From positions 1 through 29,664 of the forward strand of contig JAOPXW010000005.1 of NCBI GenBank assembly GCA_025964935.1: 29,664 nucleotides of DNA, given 5' to 3'. The notes below the pieces were generated by a model. That model saw nothing but the letters and a program-made list of their open reading frames with translations. It was not told where the DNA came from and did not search any database. How positions within the stretch are numbered: position 1 is the first letter of the stretch; each line of letters opens with the position of its first letter. Below, piece by piece: positions 23,836 through 29,664 of the stretch. The translations under genes and the position numbers were made by a program. The DNA is from Friedmanniella sp. GTDB taxonomy: Bacteria; Actinomycetota; Actinomycetes; Propionibacteriales; Propionibacteriaceae.

Positions 23836-25553
23836 CCGATACCGCCGCTGCCCCGGAGTCCCGCCCCGTCGACTGGTGGAAGTCAGCGGTGGTCTACCAG
23901 ATCTATCCCCGCTCGTTCGCCGACAGCAACGGTGACGGGATCGGGGACATCCCCGGGATCACCGGCCGGCTGGACTACCTCGCCGACCTCGGGGTGGACG
24001 TGGTCTGGCTCTCCCCGGTCTACAGCTCGCCGCAGGACGACAACGGCTACGACATCAGCGACTACACCGACATCGACCCCACCTTCGGTCGATTGTCGGA
24101 CCTCGACGACCTGATCGCCGGGCTGCACGAGCGCGGCATGAAGCTGGTGATGGACCTGGTGGTCAACCACACCTCCGACGAGCACGCCTGGTTCCAGGAG
24201 TCGCGCGACCCGGCGTCGCCCAAGCGTGACTGGTACTGGTGGCGCCCGGCCCGCGACGGTGTCGAGCCCGGCACCCCCGGGGCCGAGCCGACGAACTGGG
24301 AGGCGGCGTTCTCGGGCAGCACCTGGGCCTATGACGAGCGCAGCGGCGAGTACTACCTGCACCTGTTCAGCCCCAAGCAGCCCGACCTGAACTGGGAGAA
24401 CCCGGAGGTGCGACGGGCCGTCTACGAGATGATGAACTGGTGGGTCGACCGCGGGGTCGACGGCTTCCGGATGGACGTCATCAACCTGATCTCCAAGCCG
24501 GCCGAGCTCACCGACGGGGTCGTCGTGCCCGGTCGGACCTACGCCCCGGCCTTCGAGCTGGTCGCCAACGGCCACCGCCTGCACGAGTTCCTGCAGGAGA
24601 TGAACGCCGCGGTCGGGCTGGACGCGAAGCGCCTGCTGACGGTCGGGGAGATGCCCGGCTCGACGGTGGAGTTCGCCCGCGACGTGACCGACCCGGCCCG
24701 GGGCGAGCTCAACATGGTCTTCACCTTCGAGCACGTCTCCCTGGACGCCCAGCCCGGCGGGCTGAAGTGGGACCTCCAGGACCTCCACCTGCCGGTCCTG
24801 AAGCAGAACCTGGCCGCCTGGCAGACCGGTCTGGCCGACGCCGGCTGGAACTCGCTCTACTGGGACAACCACGACCAGCCCCGGGCCGTCTCCAGGTTCG
24901 GGGACGACAGCCCGGCGTTCCGGGTGGCCTCGGCCAAGACACTGGCCTCGGTGCAGCACCTGCACAAGGGGACTCCCTACGTCTACCAGGGCGAGGAGTT
25001 CGGCATGACGAACACCAACTTCGTGGAGATCGGGCAGTACCGCGACATCGAGTCGGTCAACTACCACGCCGAGGCCATGAGCCTGGGTCTGGAGGTGGAG
25101 CTGGTGATGCACTCGCTGGCGCTGCGCAGTCGCGACAACGCCCGGACCCCGGTGCAGTGGGACGACAGCTCGCACGCCGGCTTCACCCAGGGCATCCCCT
25201 GGCTGCCGGTCAACCCCAACTACGTGACCGTGAACGCGGCGGCGGCGGAGGCCGACCCGGACTCGCCGCTGCACCACATGCGGCGGCTGATCGCGCTGCG
25301 GCACGAGCTGCCGGTGGTGGTGGAGGGGCGCTTCGAGCTGCTGCTGCCCGACCACGAGCAGCTGTGGGTGCTGACCCGGACCCTGGGGGACCAGCAGGTC
25401 CTGGTGGTGGCCAACTGCTCCTCGCGGCCGGCGAGAGTCCCGGCGGGCTCGCTGCCCGACCTGACCGGGGCACGCTCCCTGCTGACCACGCACGGGGAGT
25501 CCACCAGCGACGACCTCGCCCCCTGGGAGTCCCGGATCTTCCTGCTCGGGTGA
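23832..25553 (+). CDS. GH13 alpha-glucosidase (oligo-1,6-glucosidase/isomaltase type)
   Basis: A 573-residue cytoplasmic enzyme with no signal peptide. The (beta/alpha)8 barrel carries a Ca-binding-like DSNGDGIGDI loop (31-40), VVNHTSDEHAWF (110-121), nucleophile D215 in GFRMDVINL, acid/base E273 in VGEMPG and transition-state D348 in NHDQPR. The residue after the nucleophile is valine (V216); in this family Val there favours alpha-1,6 bonds, while Thr favours alpha-1,4. An isomalto-oligosaccharide or trehalulose/sucrose-like substrate is therefore plausible. The gene is coupled by GTGA to the HD gene and ends the nth operon, an unusual place for a carbohydrate hydrolase. Confidence 0.93.
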   Translation: MTDTAAAPESRPVDWWKSAVVYQIYPRSFADSNGDGIGDIPGITGRLDYLADLGVDVVWLSPVYSSPQDDNGYDISDYTDIDPTFGRLSDLDDLIAGLHERGMKLVMDLVVNHTSDEHAWFQESRDPASPKRDWYWWRPARDGVEPGTPGAEPTNWEAAFSGSTWAYDERSGEYYLHLFSPKQPDLNWENPEVRRAVYEMMNWWVDRGVDGFRMDVINLISKPAELTDGVVVPGRTYAPAFELVANGHRLHEFLQEMNAAVGLDAKRLLTVGEMPGSTVEFARDVTDPARGELNMVFTFEHVSLDAQPGGLKWDLQDLHLPVLKQNLAAWQTGLADAGWNSLYWDNHDQPRAVSRFGDDSPAFRVASAKTLASVQHLHKGTPYVYQGEEFGMTNTNFVEIGQYRDIESVNYHAEAMSLGLEVELVMHSLALRSRDNARTPVQWDDSSHAGFTQGIPWLPVNPNYVTVNAAAAEADPDSPLHHMRRLIALRHELPVVVEGRFELLLPDHEQLWVLTRTLGDQQVLVVANCSSRPARVPAGSLPDLTGARSLLTTHGESTSDDLAPWESRIFLLG

Positions 25554-25563
25554 GGGATGGGGC

Positions 25564-25596
25564 GCCGGCGGGGGGTGAGGGACCCCGTACGCCGGC
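25564..25596 (+). terminator. Possible terminator after the GH13 gene
   Basis: GCCGGCG (25564-25570) pairs with CGCCGGC (25590-25596), and an inner GGGG/CCCC pairing can extend the stem. TTT occurs 9 nt later. It lies in the 68-bp gap before the dehydrogenase gene. Confidence 0.3.
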
Positions 25597-25621
25597 GGCT
25601 CGCGTTTGGGACGATGGGTCG

Positions 25622-26668
25622 GTGACCGCACCCGCGCCCGAGCGCCCGACCGTCGTCCTGATGCCCGCCCCGCAGCGGACCAGCCGCATCTTCACCCCCG
25701 CCGCGCTGGACCGGCTGCACGCCGCCTTCACCGTGGTGGACCTGGAGGACGACGACCGGCCGGAGGCGCTGGACGAGGTGCTGCCCGAGGCTTTCGCGGT
25801 GATCGGCCAGCCCGACCTGCCCCGCGAGCGGCTGCTGGCGGCACCGCAGCTGGCCGCGGTCTGCAACGTGGAGGGCAACTTCTTCCCCAACGTCGACTAC
25901 GCCACCGCCCACGAACGCGGCGTCTACGTGCTGGGCTGCGGTCCGGCGTACGCGCAGGCCGTGGCCGAGCACGCGCTCGGGCTGGCTCTGGACCTGGCCC
26001 GCGGGATCAGCGCCGAGGACCGGGCCTTCCGGGTGGGCCGGGAGCATTACGTGGCCGACGGCAACGAGGGGTCGGTGCTGCTCTCGGGGGCCCGGGTGGG
26101 ACTGCTGGGCTTCGGCAACCTCGGCCGCGCGCTGCACCGGCTGCTCCAGCCGTTCCGGACCGAGATCCGGGTCTTCGACCCCTGGCTGCCCGCCAGCGCG
26201 CTGCTGGAGCACCAGGTCATCCCGGCCACCCTGGAGGAGACGCTCAGTCGGAGCCAGTTCGTGTTCGTCCTCGCCACCGTCACCCCCGACAGCGAGCACC
26301 TGCTGGGTCCCGACCAGCTCGACCTGCTGCCGGACCGGGCGCGGCTGGTCCTGGTCAGCCGCGCGGCGGTCGTCGACTACGACGCCCTGCTCAGCCGGGT
26401 GGCTGCGGGGTCCATCCTGGCCGGGGTCGACGTCTGGCCCACCGAACCGGTCCCCGCCGACGACCCGGCCCGGTCCCTGGAGGGACTGGTGTTCTCCGGG
26501 CATCGCGCGGGCGGGATCCCGGCGGCCTTCGCCCAGATCGGCGAGATGGTCGTCGACGACCTCACCCAGATCCAGCGGGGGCTGCCTCCGGTTCGGATGC
26601 AGGTGGCGGCCCGGGAGCTGGTGGGGCGTTACCGGAACCGCCCGGTAACCGGCCCAGCCACCGCGTGA
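25622..26668 (+). CDS. D-isomer-specific 2-hydroxyacid dehydrogenase family protein
   Basis: A 348-residue NAD-linked dehydrogenase. The catalytic lobe surrounds a Rossmann domain with GLLGFGNLGRALHRLL (GFGNLG at 163-168) and the acidic-like end FDPW at 185-188. The catalytic triad is R247 (VSRAAVVD), E275 (PTEP) and H294 (SGHRAG). The substrate-loop segment VCNVEGNFFPNVDYATAHERGVYVLGCGPAYAQAVAEHAL is well kept, although NVEG is less common than the usual SxGxD. The substrate is unknown. GACGAT lies 6 nt before GTG 25622, a possible leaderless -10. Its last 107 bp overlap the converging hydrolase gene. Confidence 0.88.
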   Translation: MTAPAPERPTVVLMPAPQRTSRIFTPAALDRLHAAFTVVDLEDDDRPEALDEVLPEAFAVIGQPDLPRERLLAAPQLAAVCNVEGNFFPNVDYATAHERGVYVLGCGPAYAQAVAEHALGLALDLARGISAEDRAFRVGREHYVADGNEGSVLLSGARVGLLGFGNLGRALHRLLQPFRTEIRVFDPWLPASALLEHQVIPATLEETLSRSQFVFVLATVTPDSEHLLGPDQLDLLPDRARLVLVSRAAVVDYDALLSRVAAGSILAGVDVWPTEPVPADDPARSLEGLVFSGHRAGGIPAAFAQIGEMVVDDLTQIQRGLPPVRMQVAARELVGRYRNRPVTGPATA

Positions 26669-27542
26669 GCGCGGCGGTCACCGCCGCCGGGTCCTCCTCG
26701 TGCGGCAGGTGGCCGACCCCGGCCAGCACCACCCGCTCGGAGGGGCCGTGTGCGAGCCGCTGGGCGGCGTCGGCGTGGGTGAGGTCCAGGACCGGGTCCT
26801 GGGCGCCCAGCACGGTCAGCAGGGGACCGCTCCAGCCCGCCCGCAGCCGGCGGCGGTAGTCCCGGCCCGCGCTGCGGAACGCACCGCGTACCTGGGCCCG
26901 CGGGTGGCCCAGCACCGTCTGGGTGCTCGGCCAGCTGCTCAGCTCGTCCCGGTAGCGCTGCAGGTCGGCCGGGCTCCAGACCTCCGGCCGGGCGGCGCGG
27001 CGCAGCAGCAGCGTCTCCACCCACCGCCCGTGGTCGACCCGCAGCCGGGCCTCCGGCAGGAGCGGCAGCTGGGCCAGGCCCAGGGTGGCGTGGTCGAGCG
27101 ACCAGGGCAGCGCGAGCGGGTGCGGGGCGGCCACCGACGCCAGGGCCCGGACCTGGTCGGGGGCGTACGCGGTGGTCGACCAGGCCGCCACCCCACCCCA
27201 GTCGTGACCGACGAGCACCGCCTGGGTGTGGCCGAGGCTGCGGACGGTGCTGGAGACGTCAGCGGCCACCGTACGGGGGTCGTAGCCGTGCGGGGTCTTG
27301 TCGCTGCCGCCGTAGCCCCGCAGGTCGAGGGCCGCGACGCTGTAGCCGGCGTCGTCCAGGGCCGGGATCTGGGCCCGCCAGGACCACCAGAACTGGGCGA
27401 ACCCGTGCAGCAGCAGGACCAGGGGGCGCGTGGGGCCGAAGTGCCGCCCCACCACCACGTGCAGCCGGATCCCGTTGACGGCGAGGTCGCGGTGCCGCCA
27501 GGGGCCGGTCAGAGTCGCGCCCGTGGACCGGGAGCGGACCAC
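26562..27542 (-). CDS. Alpha/beta hydrolase, epoxide hydrolase-like (EphE-type)
   Basis: A 326-residue alpha/beta hydrolase. LVLLLHGFAQFWWSWRAQIPAL supplies the oxyanion HGF region. GHDWGG (112-117) contains Asp114, an Asp nucleophile as in epoxide hydrolases and haloalkane dehalogenases. LGAQDPVLDL and GVGHLPHEEDP give the remaining acid and His. Location next to the Holin-X gene and near acs matches Rv3670 (ephE). The C-terminal 35 or so residues are Pro/Ala/Gly-rich and encoded entirely within the overlap with the dehydrogenase gene, so they may be dispensable. The GTG start at 27542 is 24 nt after the holin stop, and no strong ribosome binding site is seen. Confidence 0.86.
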   Translation of the reverse strand: MVRSRSTGATLTGPWRHRDLAVNGIRLHVVVGRHFGPTRPLVLLLHGFAQFWWSWRAQIPALDDAGYSVAALDLRGYGGSDKTPHGYDPRTVAADVSSTVRSLGHTQAVLVGHDWGGVAAWSTTAYAPDQVRALASVAAPHPLALPWSLDHATLGLAQLPLLPEARLRVDHGRWVETLLLRRAARPEVWSPADLQRYRDELSSWPSTQTVLGHPRAQVRGAFRSAGRDYRRRLRAGWSGPLLTVLGAQDPVLDLTHADAAQRLAHGPSERVVLAGVGHLPHEEDPAAVTAALTRWLGRLPGGSGNAPPAPGPPPASEPEAAPAGSG

Positions 27543-27566
27543 GGGCGAGGTGAGCGCCGCCGCAGG

Positions 27567-28013
27567 TCAGGGGAGCTGACGGCGGGGGACGACCTCACCC
27601 TCGATCTGGGGGGCCTTGGCGGCCGCCAGACCGTGCTGGGCGGCGGCCTTGAGCTCGGTGACCGTCTGGTTGGCCTGCGCGATGGTCCGCTCGGGGGCCT
27701 TGACCTTCTTCACCCGGCTGTAGCCGATGAGCCCGAGGATGGCCGCCACCAGAAGCAGGGCGACTCCCACGATGAGGAAGGCCAGCCAGGTCGACAGCCC
27801 GAGCGCGACCAGGCCGAATGCCGCAGCGAAGTAGAGGATCGACAGGGCACAGATGGCGAAGTAACCGGCGGCCCCGAACATGCCCGCGCCGATCCCGGCG
27901 TTCTTGGCCGACGGCACCAGCTCGCTCTTGGCCAGCTCGATCTCGTCCCGCACCAAGAGCTTGACGTCCTCGGTGATGTTCTTGATGATGTCGCCCACAG
28001 CCTGATCCGGCAT
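27567..28013 (-). CDS. Phage holin family (actinobacterial Holin-X) membrane protein
   Basis: A 148-residue protein with an amphipathic N-terminal helix (AVGDIIKNITEDVKLLVRDEIELAKSEL, 5-32) that is typical of the Holin-X/DUF1469-like group. Two long hydrophobic segments follow (about 40-68 and 71-97). The cytoplasmic tail begins GYSRVKKVKAPERT and is amphipathic (IAQANQTVTELKAAAQHGLAAAK). Despite the name, this is a housekeeping chromosomal protein, the counterpart of Rv3669, not a sign of prophage. AGAGGAG precedes the ATG, and TAGGCT (28037-28042) is a candidate -10. It forms an operon with the hydrolase. Confidence 0.88.
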   Translation of the reverse strand: MPDQAVGDIIKNITEDVKLLVRDEIELAKSELVPSAKNAGIGAGMFGAAGYFAICALSILYFAAAFGLVALGLSTWLAFLIVGVALLLVAAILGLIGYSRVKKVKAPERTIAQANQTVTELKAAAQHGLAAAKAPQIEGEVVPRRQLP

Positions 28014-28036
28014 TTCTGCTCCTCTCGTCACGGGTG

Positions 28037-28042
28037 AGCCTA
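28037..28042 (-). promoter_or_regulatory. -10 box of the Holin-X/hydrolase operon
   Basis: TAGGCT on the minus strand gives a leader of about 17 nt containing AGAGGAG before the ATG at 28013. Confidence 0.4.
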
Positions 28043-28112
28043 GTGTCTTGCGGCCAGCCTCACCGACCGGCGGGTCCTCGGCGTACGCGTGTCCGCCCGC
28101 GGTCGCGGGGAA

Positions 28113-28149
28113 CCGACCGGTGTCGGTCGGCCGCGGCGGCCCGTAGGCT
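28113..28149 (+). promoter_or_regulatory. nhaA promoter with a palindromic operator candidate
   Basis: TAGGCT (28144-28149) fits a -10 box. CCGACCG (28113-28119), GTGT, CGGTCGG (28124-28130) is a perfect 7-bp inverted repeat that covers the expected -35 region (about 28121-28126). A bound dimer would control access of the polymerase. Confidence 0.4.
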
Positions 28150-28217
28150 GGCCCCTGGTGTGCCGGGAAGTCTGGTCGGCGATGTTGTCGTCGACCCGCT
28201 TGATGAGGAGCTTTCCC

Positions 28218-29537
28218 GTGTCCGCTGCCCACCGTCCGTGGTCCCCGTTGTTCTCGCCCGGCTCCTGGCCGGAGGCGTCCCGGGTCACCGCCCTGCTGCG
28301 CCGTGAGACCGTCGGGGGTGGGCTGCTCCTGATCGCGACGGTGCTCGCCCTGGTCTGGGCGAACTCGCCGTGGTCGCCGGCCTACGAGGGGCTGCGGGAC
28401 GCCACCGTCGGGCCCCGTTCGCTGCACCTGGACCTGACCCTCGGCACCTGGGCGGGTGACGGGCTGCTGGCCGTGTTCTTCTTTGTGGCCGGGCTGGAGC
28501 TGAAGCGCGAGTTCGTGGCCGGTGACCTGCGGGACCCCCGGCGGGCGGCGCTGCCGGTGGTGGCGGCCGTGGGCGGCATGGCGGTCCCGGCCCTGCTGTT
28601 CTCCCTGGTCAACCTGAGGACCGGCGACGGGGCGCTGGCCGGCTGGGCCATTCCCACCGCCACCGACATCGCCTTCGCGCTGGCCGTGCTCGCCGTGGTG
28701 GGCACCCACCTGCCCGTCGCGCTGCGGACCTTCCTGCTGACCCTGGCGGTGGTCGACGACCTGCTGGCCATCACCGTGATCGCCCTGTTCTACACCCGCG
28801 AGCTGCACCCGCTGTTCCTGCTCGCCGCCCTGGCGCCCCTGGTGGTCTTCGGGTTGCTGGTCCAGCGTCGGGTCCGGTCGGTCTGGCTGCTGGCCCCGCT
28901 GGCGCTGCTCACCTGGGGCCTCGTGCACGCCTCCGGGGTGCACGCGACGGTGGCCGGGGTGCTGCTGGCCTTCACCGTGCCCGTCGTCCGGAGCGCCGCG
29001 GCTGGGGGACCCGACGCCGGCCCGGGTCTGGCCGAGCACTTCGAGCACCGGATCCGTCCGCTGTCCGCGGGGGTGGCGGTGCCGGTCTTCGCCTTCTTCG
29101 CGGCGGGGGTGACCGTCGGCGGGTTCTCGGGTCTGGTCTCCTCGCTCAGCGACCGGGTCGCGCTCGGCATCGTGGCGGGGCTGGTCCTGGGCAAGACCGT
29201 CGGGGTGCTCGGCTCCACCTACCTGATGGCGCGCTTCACCCGGGCCCGGCTGGACAGCGGTCTGCGCTGGGTGGACGTCACCGGGCTGTCGGTGCTGGCC
29301 GGGATCGGCTTCACCGTCTCCCTGCTGATCGGGGAGCTCGCGTACGGCACCGGCAGCGCCCGCGAGGACCACGTCAAGGTCGGTGTGCTCTGCGGGTCGG
29401 TGGTGGCGGCCCTGCTGGCCAGTGTGATCCTGCGGCTGCGGAACCGCACCTACCGCCGGCTGGCCGAGGTGGAGCAGCGTGACGCCGACGGTGACGGCAT
29501 CCCCGACGTGCACCAGACCGGGATCCCGGGGGCCTGA
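28218..29537 (+). CDS. nhaA: Na+/H+ antiporter NhaA
   Basis: A 439-residue integral membrane antiporter that exports Na+ in exchange for protons for pH and salt homeostasis. Multiple hydrophobic helices are present. The ion-binding VVDD (D180, D181) is in [16 protein letters not shown], and the unwound-helix segment is [17 protein letters not shown] (146-162). GTG 28218 is chosen because GAGGAG lies 7 nt before it. An in-frame ATG at 28182 would add 12 residues but lacks a ribosome binding site. The C-terminal tail ([22 protein letters not shown]) has an acidic DADGDGIPD patch that could bind a cation. The stop codon forms the loop of a terminator hairpin. Confidence 0.95.
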   Translation: MSAAHRPWSPLFSPGSWPEASRVTALLRRETVGGGLLLIATVLALVWANSPWSPAYEGLRDATVGPRSLHLDLTLGTWAGDGLLAVFFFVAGLELKREFVAGDLRDPRRAALPVVAAVGGMAVPALLFSLVNLRTGDGALAGWAIPTATDIAFALAVLAVVGTHLPVALRTFLLTLAVVDDLLAITVIALFYTRELHPLFLLAALAPLVVFGLLVQRRVRSVWLLAPLALLTWGLVHASGVHATVAGVLLAFTVPVVRSAAAGGPDAGPGLAEHFEHRIRPLSAGVAVPVFAFFAAGVTVGGFSGLVSSLSDRVALGIVAGLVLGKTVGVLGSTYLMARFTRARLDSGLRWVDVTGLSVLAGIGFTVSLLIGELAYGTGSAREDHVKVGVLCGSVVAALLASVILRLRNRTYRRLAEVEQRDADGDGIPDVHQTGIPGA

Positions 29538-29547
29538 GGCCCCCGGG
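29525..29547. terminator. Terminator hairpin with the nhaA stop codon as its loop
   Basis: CCCGGGGGCC (29525-29534) and GGCCCCCGGG (29538-29547) form a perfect 10-bp stem around the TGA stop codon (29535-29537). It also faces the converging acs gene, whose stop is 25 bp further on. TCTCTCC follows on the + strand. Confidence 0.6.
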
Positions 29548-29571
29548 TCTCTCCGGGCAGCGTCGCTCCGG

Positions 29572-29664
29572 TCACTCCGACGCGGCGGCCGGGGTCTGCA
29601 GGTTGTCCTTGATCAGGTTCATCACCGAGGAGTCGGTGAGGGTGGTGACGTCCCCGAGCTCGCG
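29572..29664 (-). CDS. acs: Acetyl-CoA synthetase, C-terminal fragment (cut by the window edge)
   Basis: Only the last 30 residues are present: RELGDVTTLTDSSVMNLIKDNLQTPAAASE. RELGDVTTL(x)DSSVM is the conserved C-terminal end of actinobacterial AMP-forming acetyl-CoA synthetase, which converts acetate, ATP and CoA to acetyl-CoA. The gene order agrees, because acs (Rv3667) lies near the Rv3669/Rv3670 counterparts in mycobacteria. The catalytic domain is outside the window. Confidence 0.85.
   Translation of the reverse strand, partial: RELGDVTTLTDSSVMNLIKDNLQTPAAASE

Noticed and set aside
24440..25621. 742-codon + strand frame fused upstream of the 2-hydroxyacid dehydrogenase
   Set aside because: The upstream part is a +1/+2 shadow of the GH13 gene with no domain signal. 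The dehydrogenase family begins near TVVLMPAPQ, consistent with GTG 25622.
27567..28013. Prophage remnant indicated by a 'holin'
   Set aside because: Actinobacterial Holin-X proteins are chromosomal housekeeping genes; the neighbours (epoxide hydrolase-like, acs) match the Rv3667-Rv3670 core order, and no phage gene is present.
28089..28217. Longer NhaA starting at the GTG at 28089 or the ATG at 28182
   Set aside because: The first would begin upstream of the likely promoter, and neither has a ribosome binding site. GTG 28218 has GAGGAG at 7-nt spacing.

Overview
The window is chromosomal DNA from a high-GC actinobacterium. Evidence for this includes a WhiB-family regulator, an actinobacterial Holin-X protein, a short SRP RNA next to dnaX, an aspartokinase with an internal beta-subunit start, TANNNT -10 boxes and many GTG starts. 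Gene content resembles Propionibacteriales (Nocardioides-like) organisms, but that placement is an inference with low confidence. No insertion sequence, prophage gene, CRISPR array or toxin/defence locus is visible. Most of the window is core genome.

Left part (1-8.7 kb): tRNA-Ser(GGA) and the SRP RNA gene precede a divergent pair, a DUF72 protein (-) and dnaX (+). dnaX is followed by ybaB and recR, a classic replication/recombination group. Three minus-strand genes come next: a DUF1707 membrane protein, a Gfo/Idh/MocA oxidoreductase and a four-helix membrane protein. Divergent from them is aspartokinase, with its internal beta start but no asd behind it. A perfect 32-nt palindromic terminator and tRNA-Pro(CGG) close this part.

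Middle and right part (8.8-29.7 kb): this tracks the Mycobacterium tuberculosis Rv3683-Rv3667 neighbourhood almost gene by gene: metallophosphoesterase, class A PBP with PASTA (ponA2-like), whiB4/wblA, two ArsA-like ATPases, DUF4177, RidA, MBL-fold protein, crp, nth, a TlpA-like thioredoxin lipoprotein, a CoA-pyrophosphatase-type Nudix protein, an epoxide-hydrolase-like protein, a Holin-X protein and the end of acs. Genes set into this framework here are a YqeY protein, an F420:NADPH reductase-like protein, a VOC protein, a second Nudix protein, an HtrA-type protease (where mycobacteria have MarP elsewhere in the cluster), an HD protein, a GH13 alpha-glucosidase, a 2-hydroxyacid dehydrogenase and NhaA. 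The themes are envelope maintenance, redox sensing, metabolite repair and carbon control.

Tight coupling is common: nth-tlpA-nudix-HD-GH13 and reductase-ATPase A-ATPase B are joined by ATGA/GTGA overlaps. Two convergent pairs overlap at their 3' ends by 76 and 107 bp. At least seven genes have a TANNNT box exactly 6-7 nt before the start codon, which indicates leaderless mRNAs. The most notable non-coding structure is the whiB4/ponA2 intergenic region, which has a 13-bp direct repeat at exact 40-bp spacing and a palindrome centred on the whiB4 -10 box.
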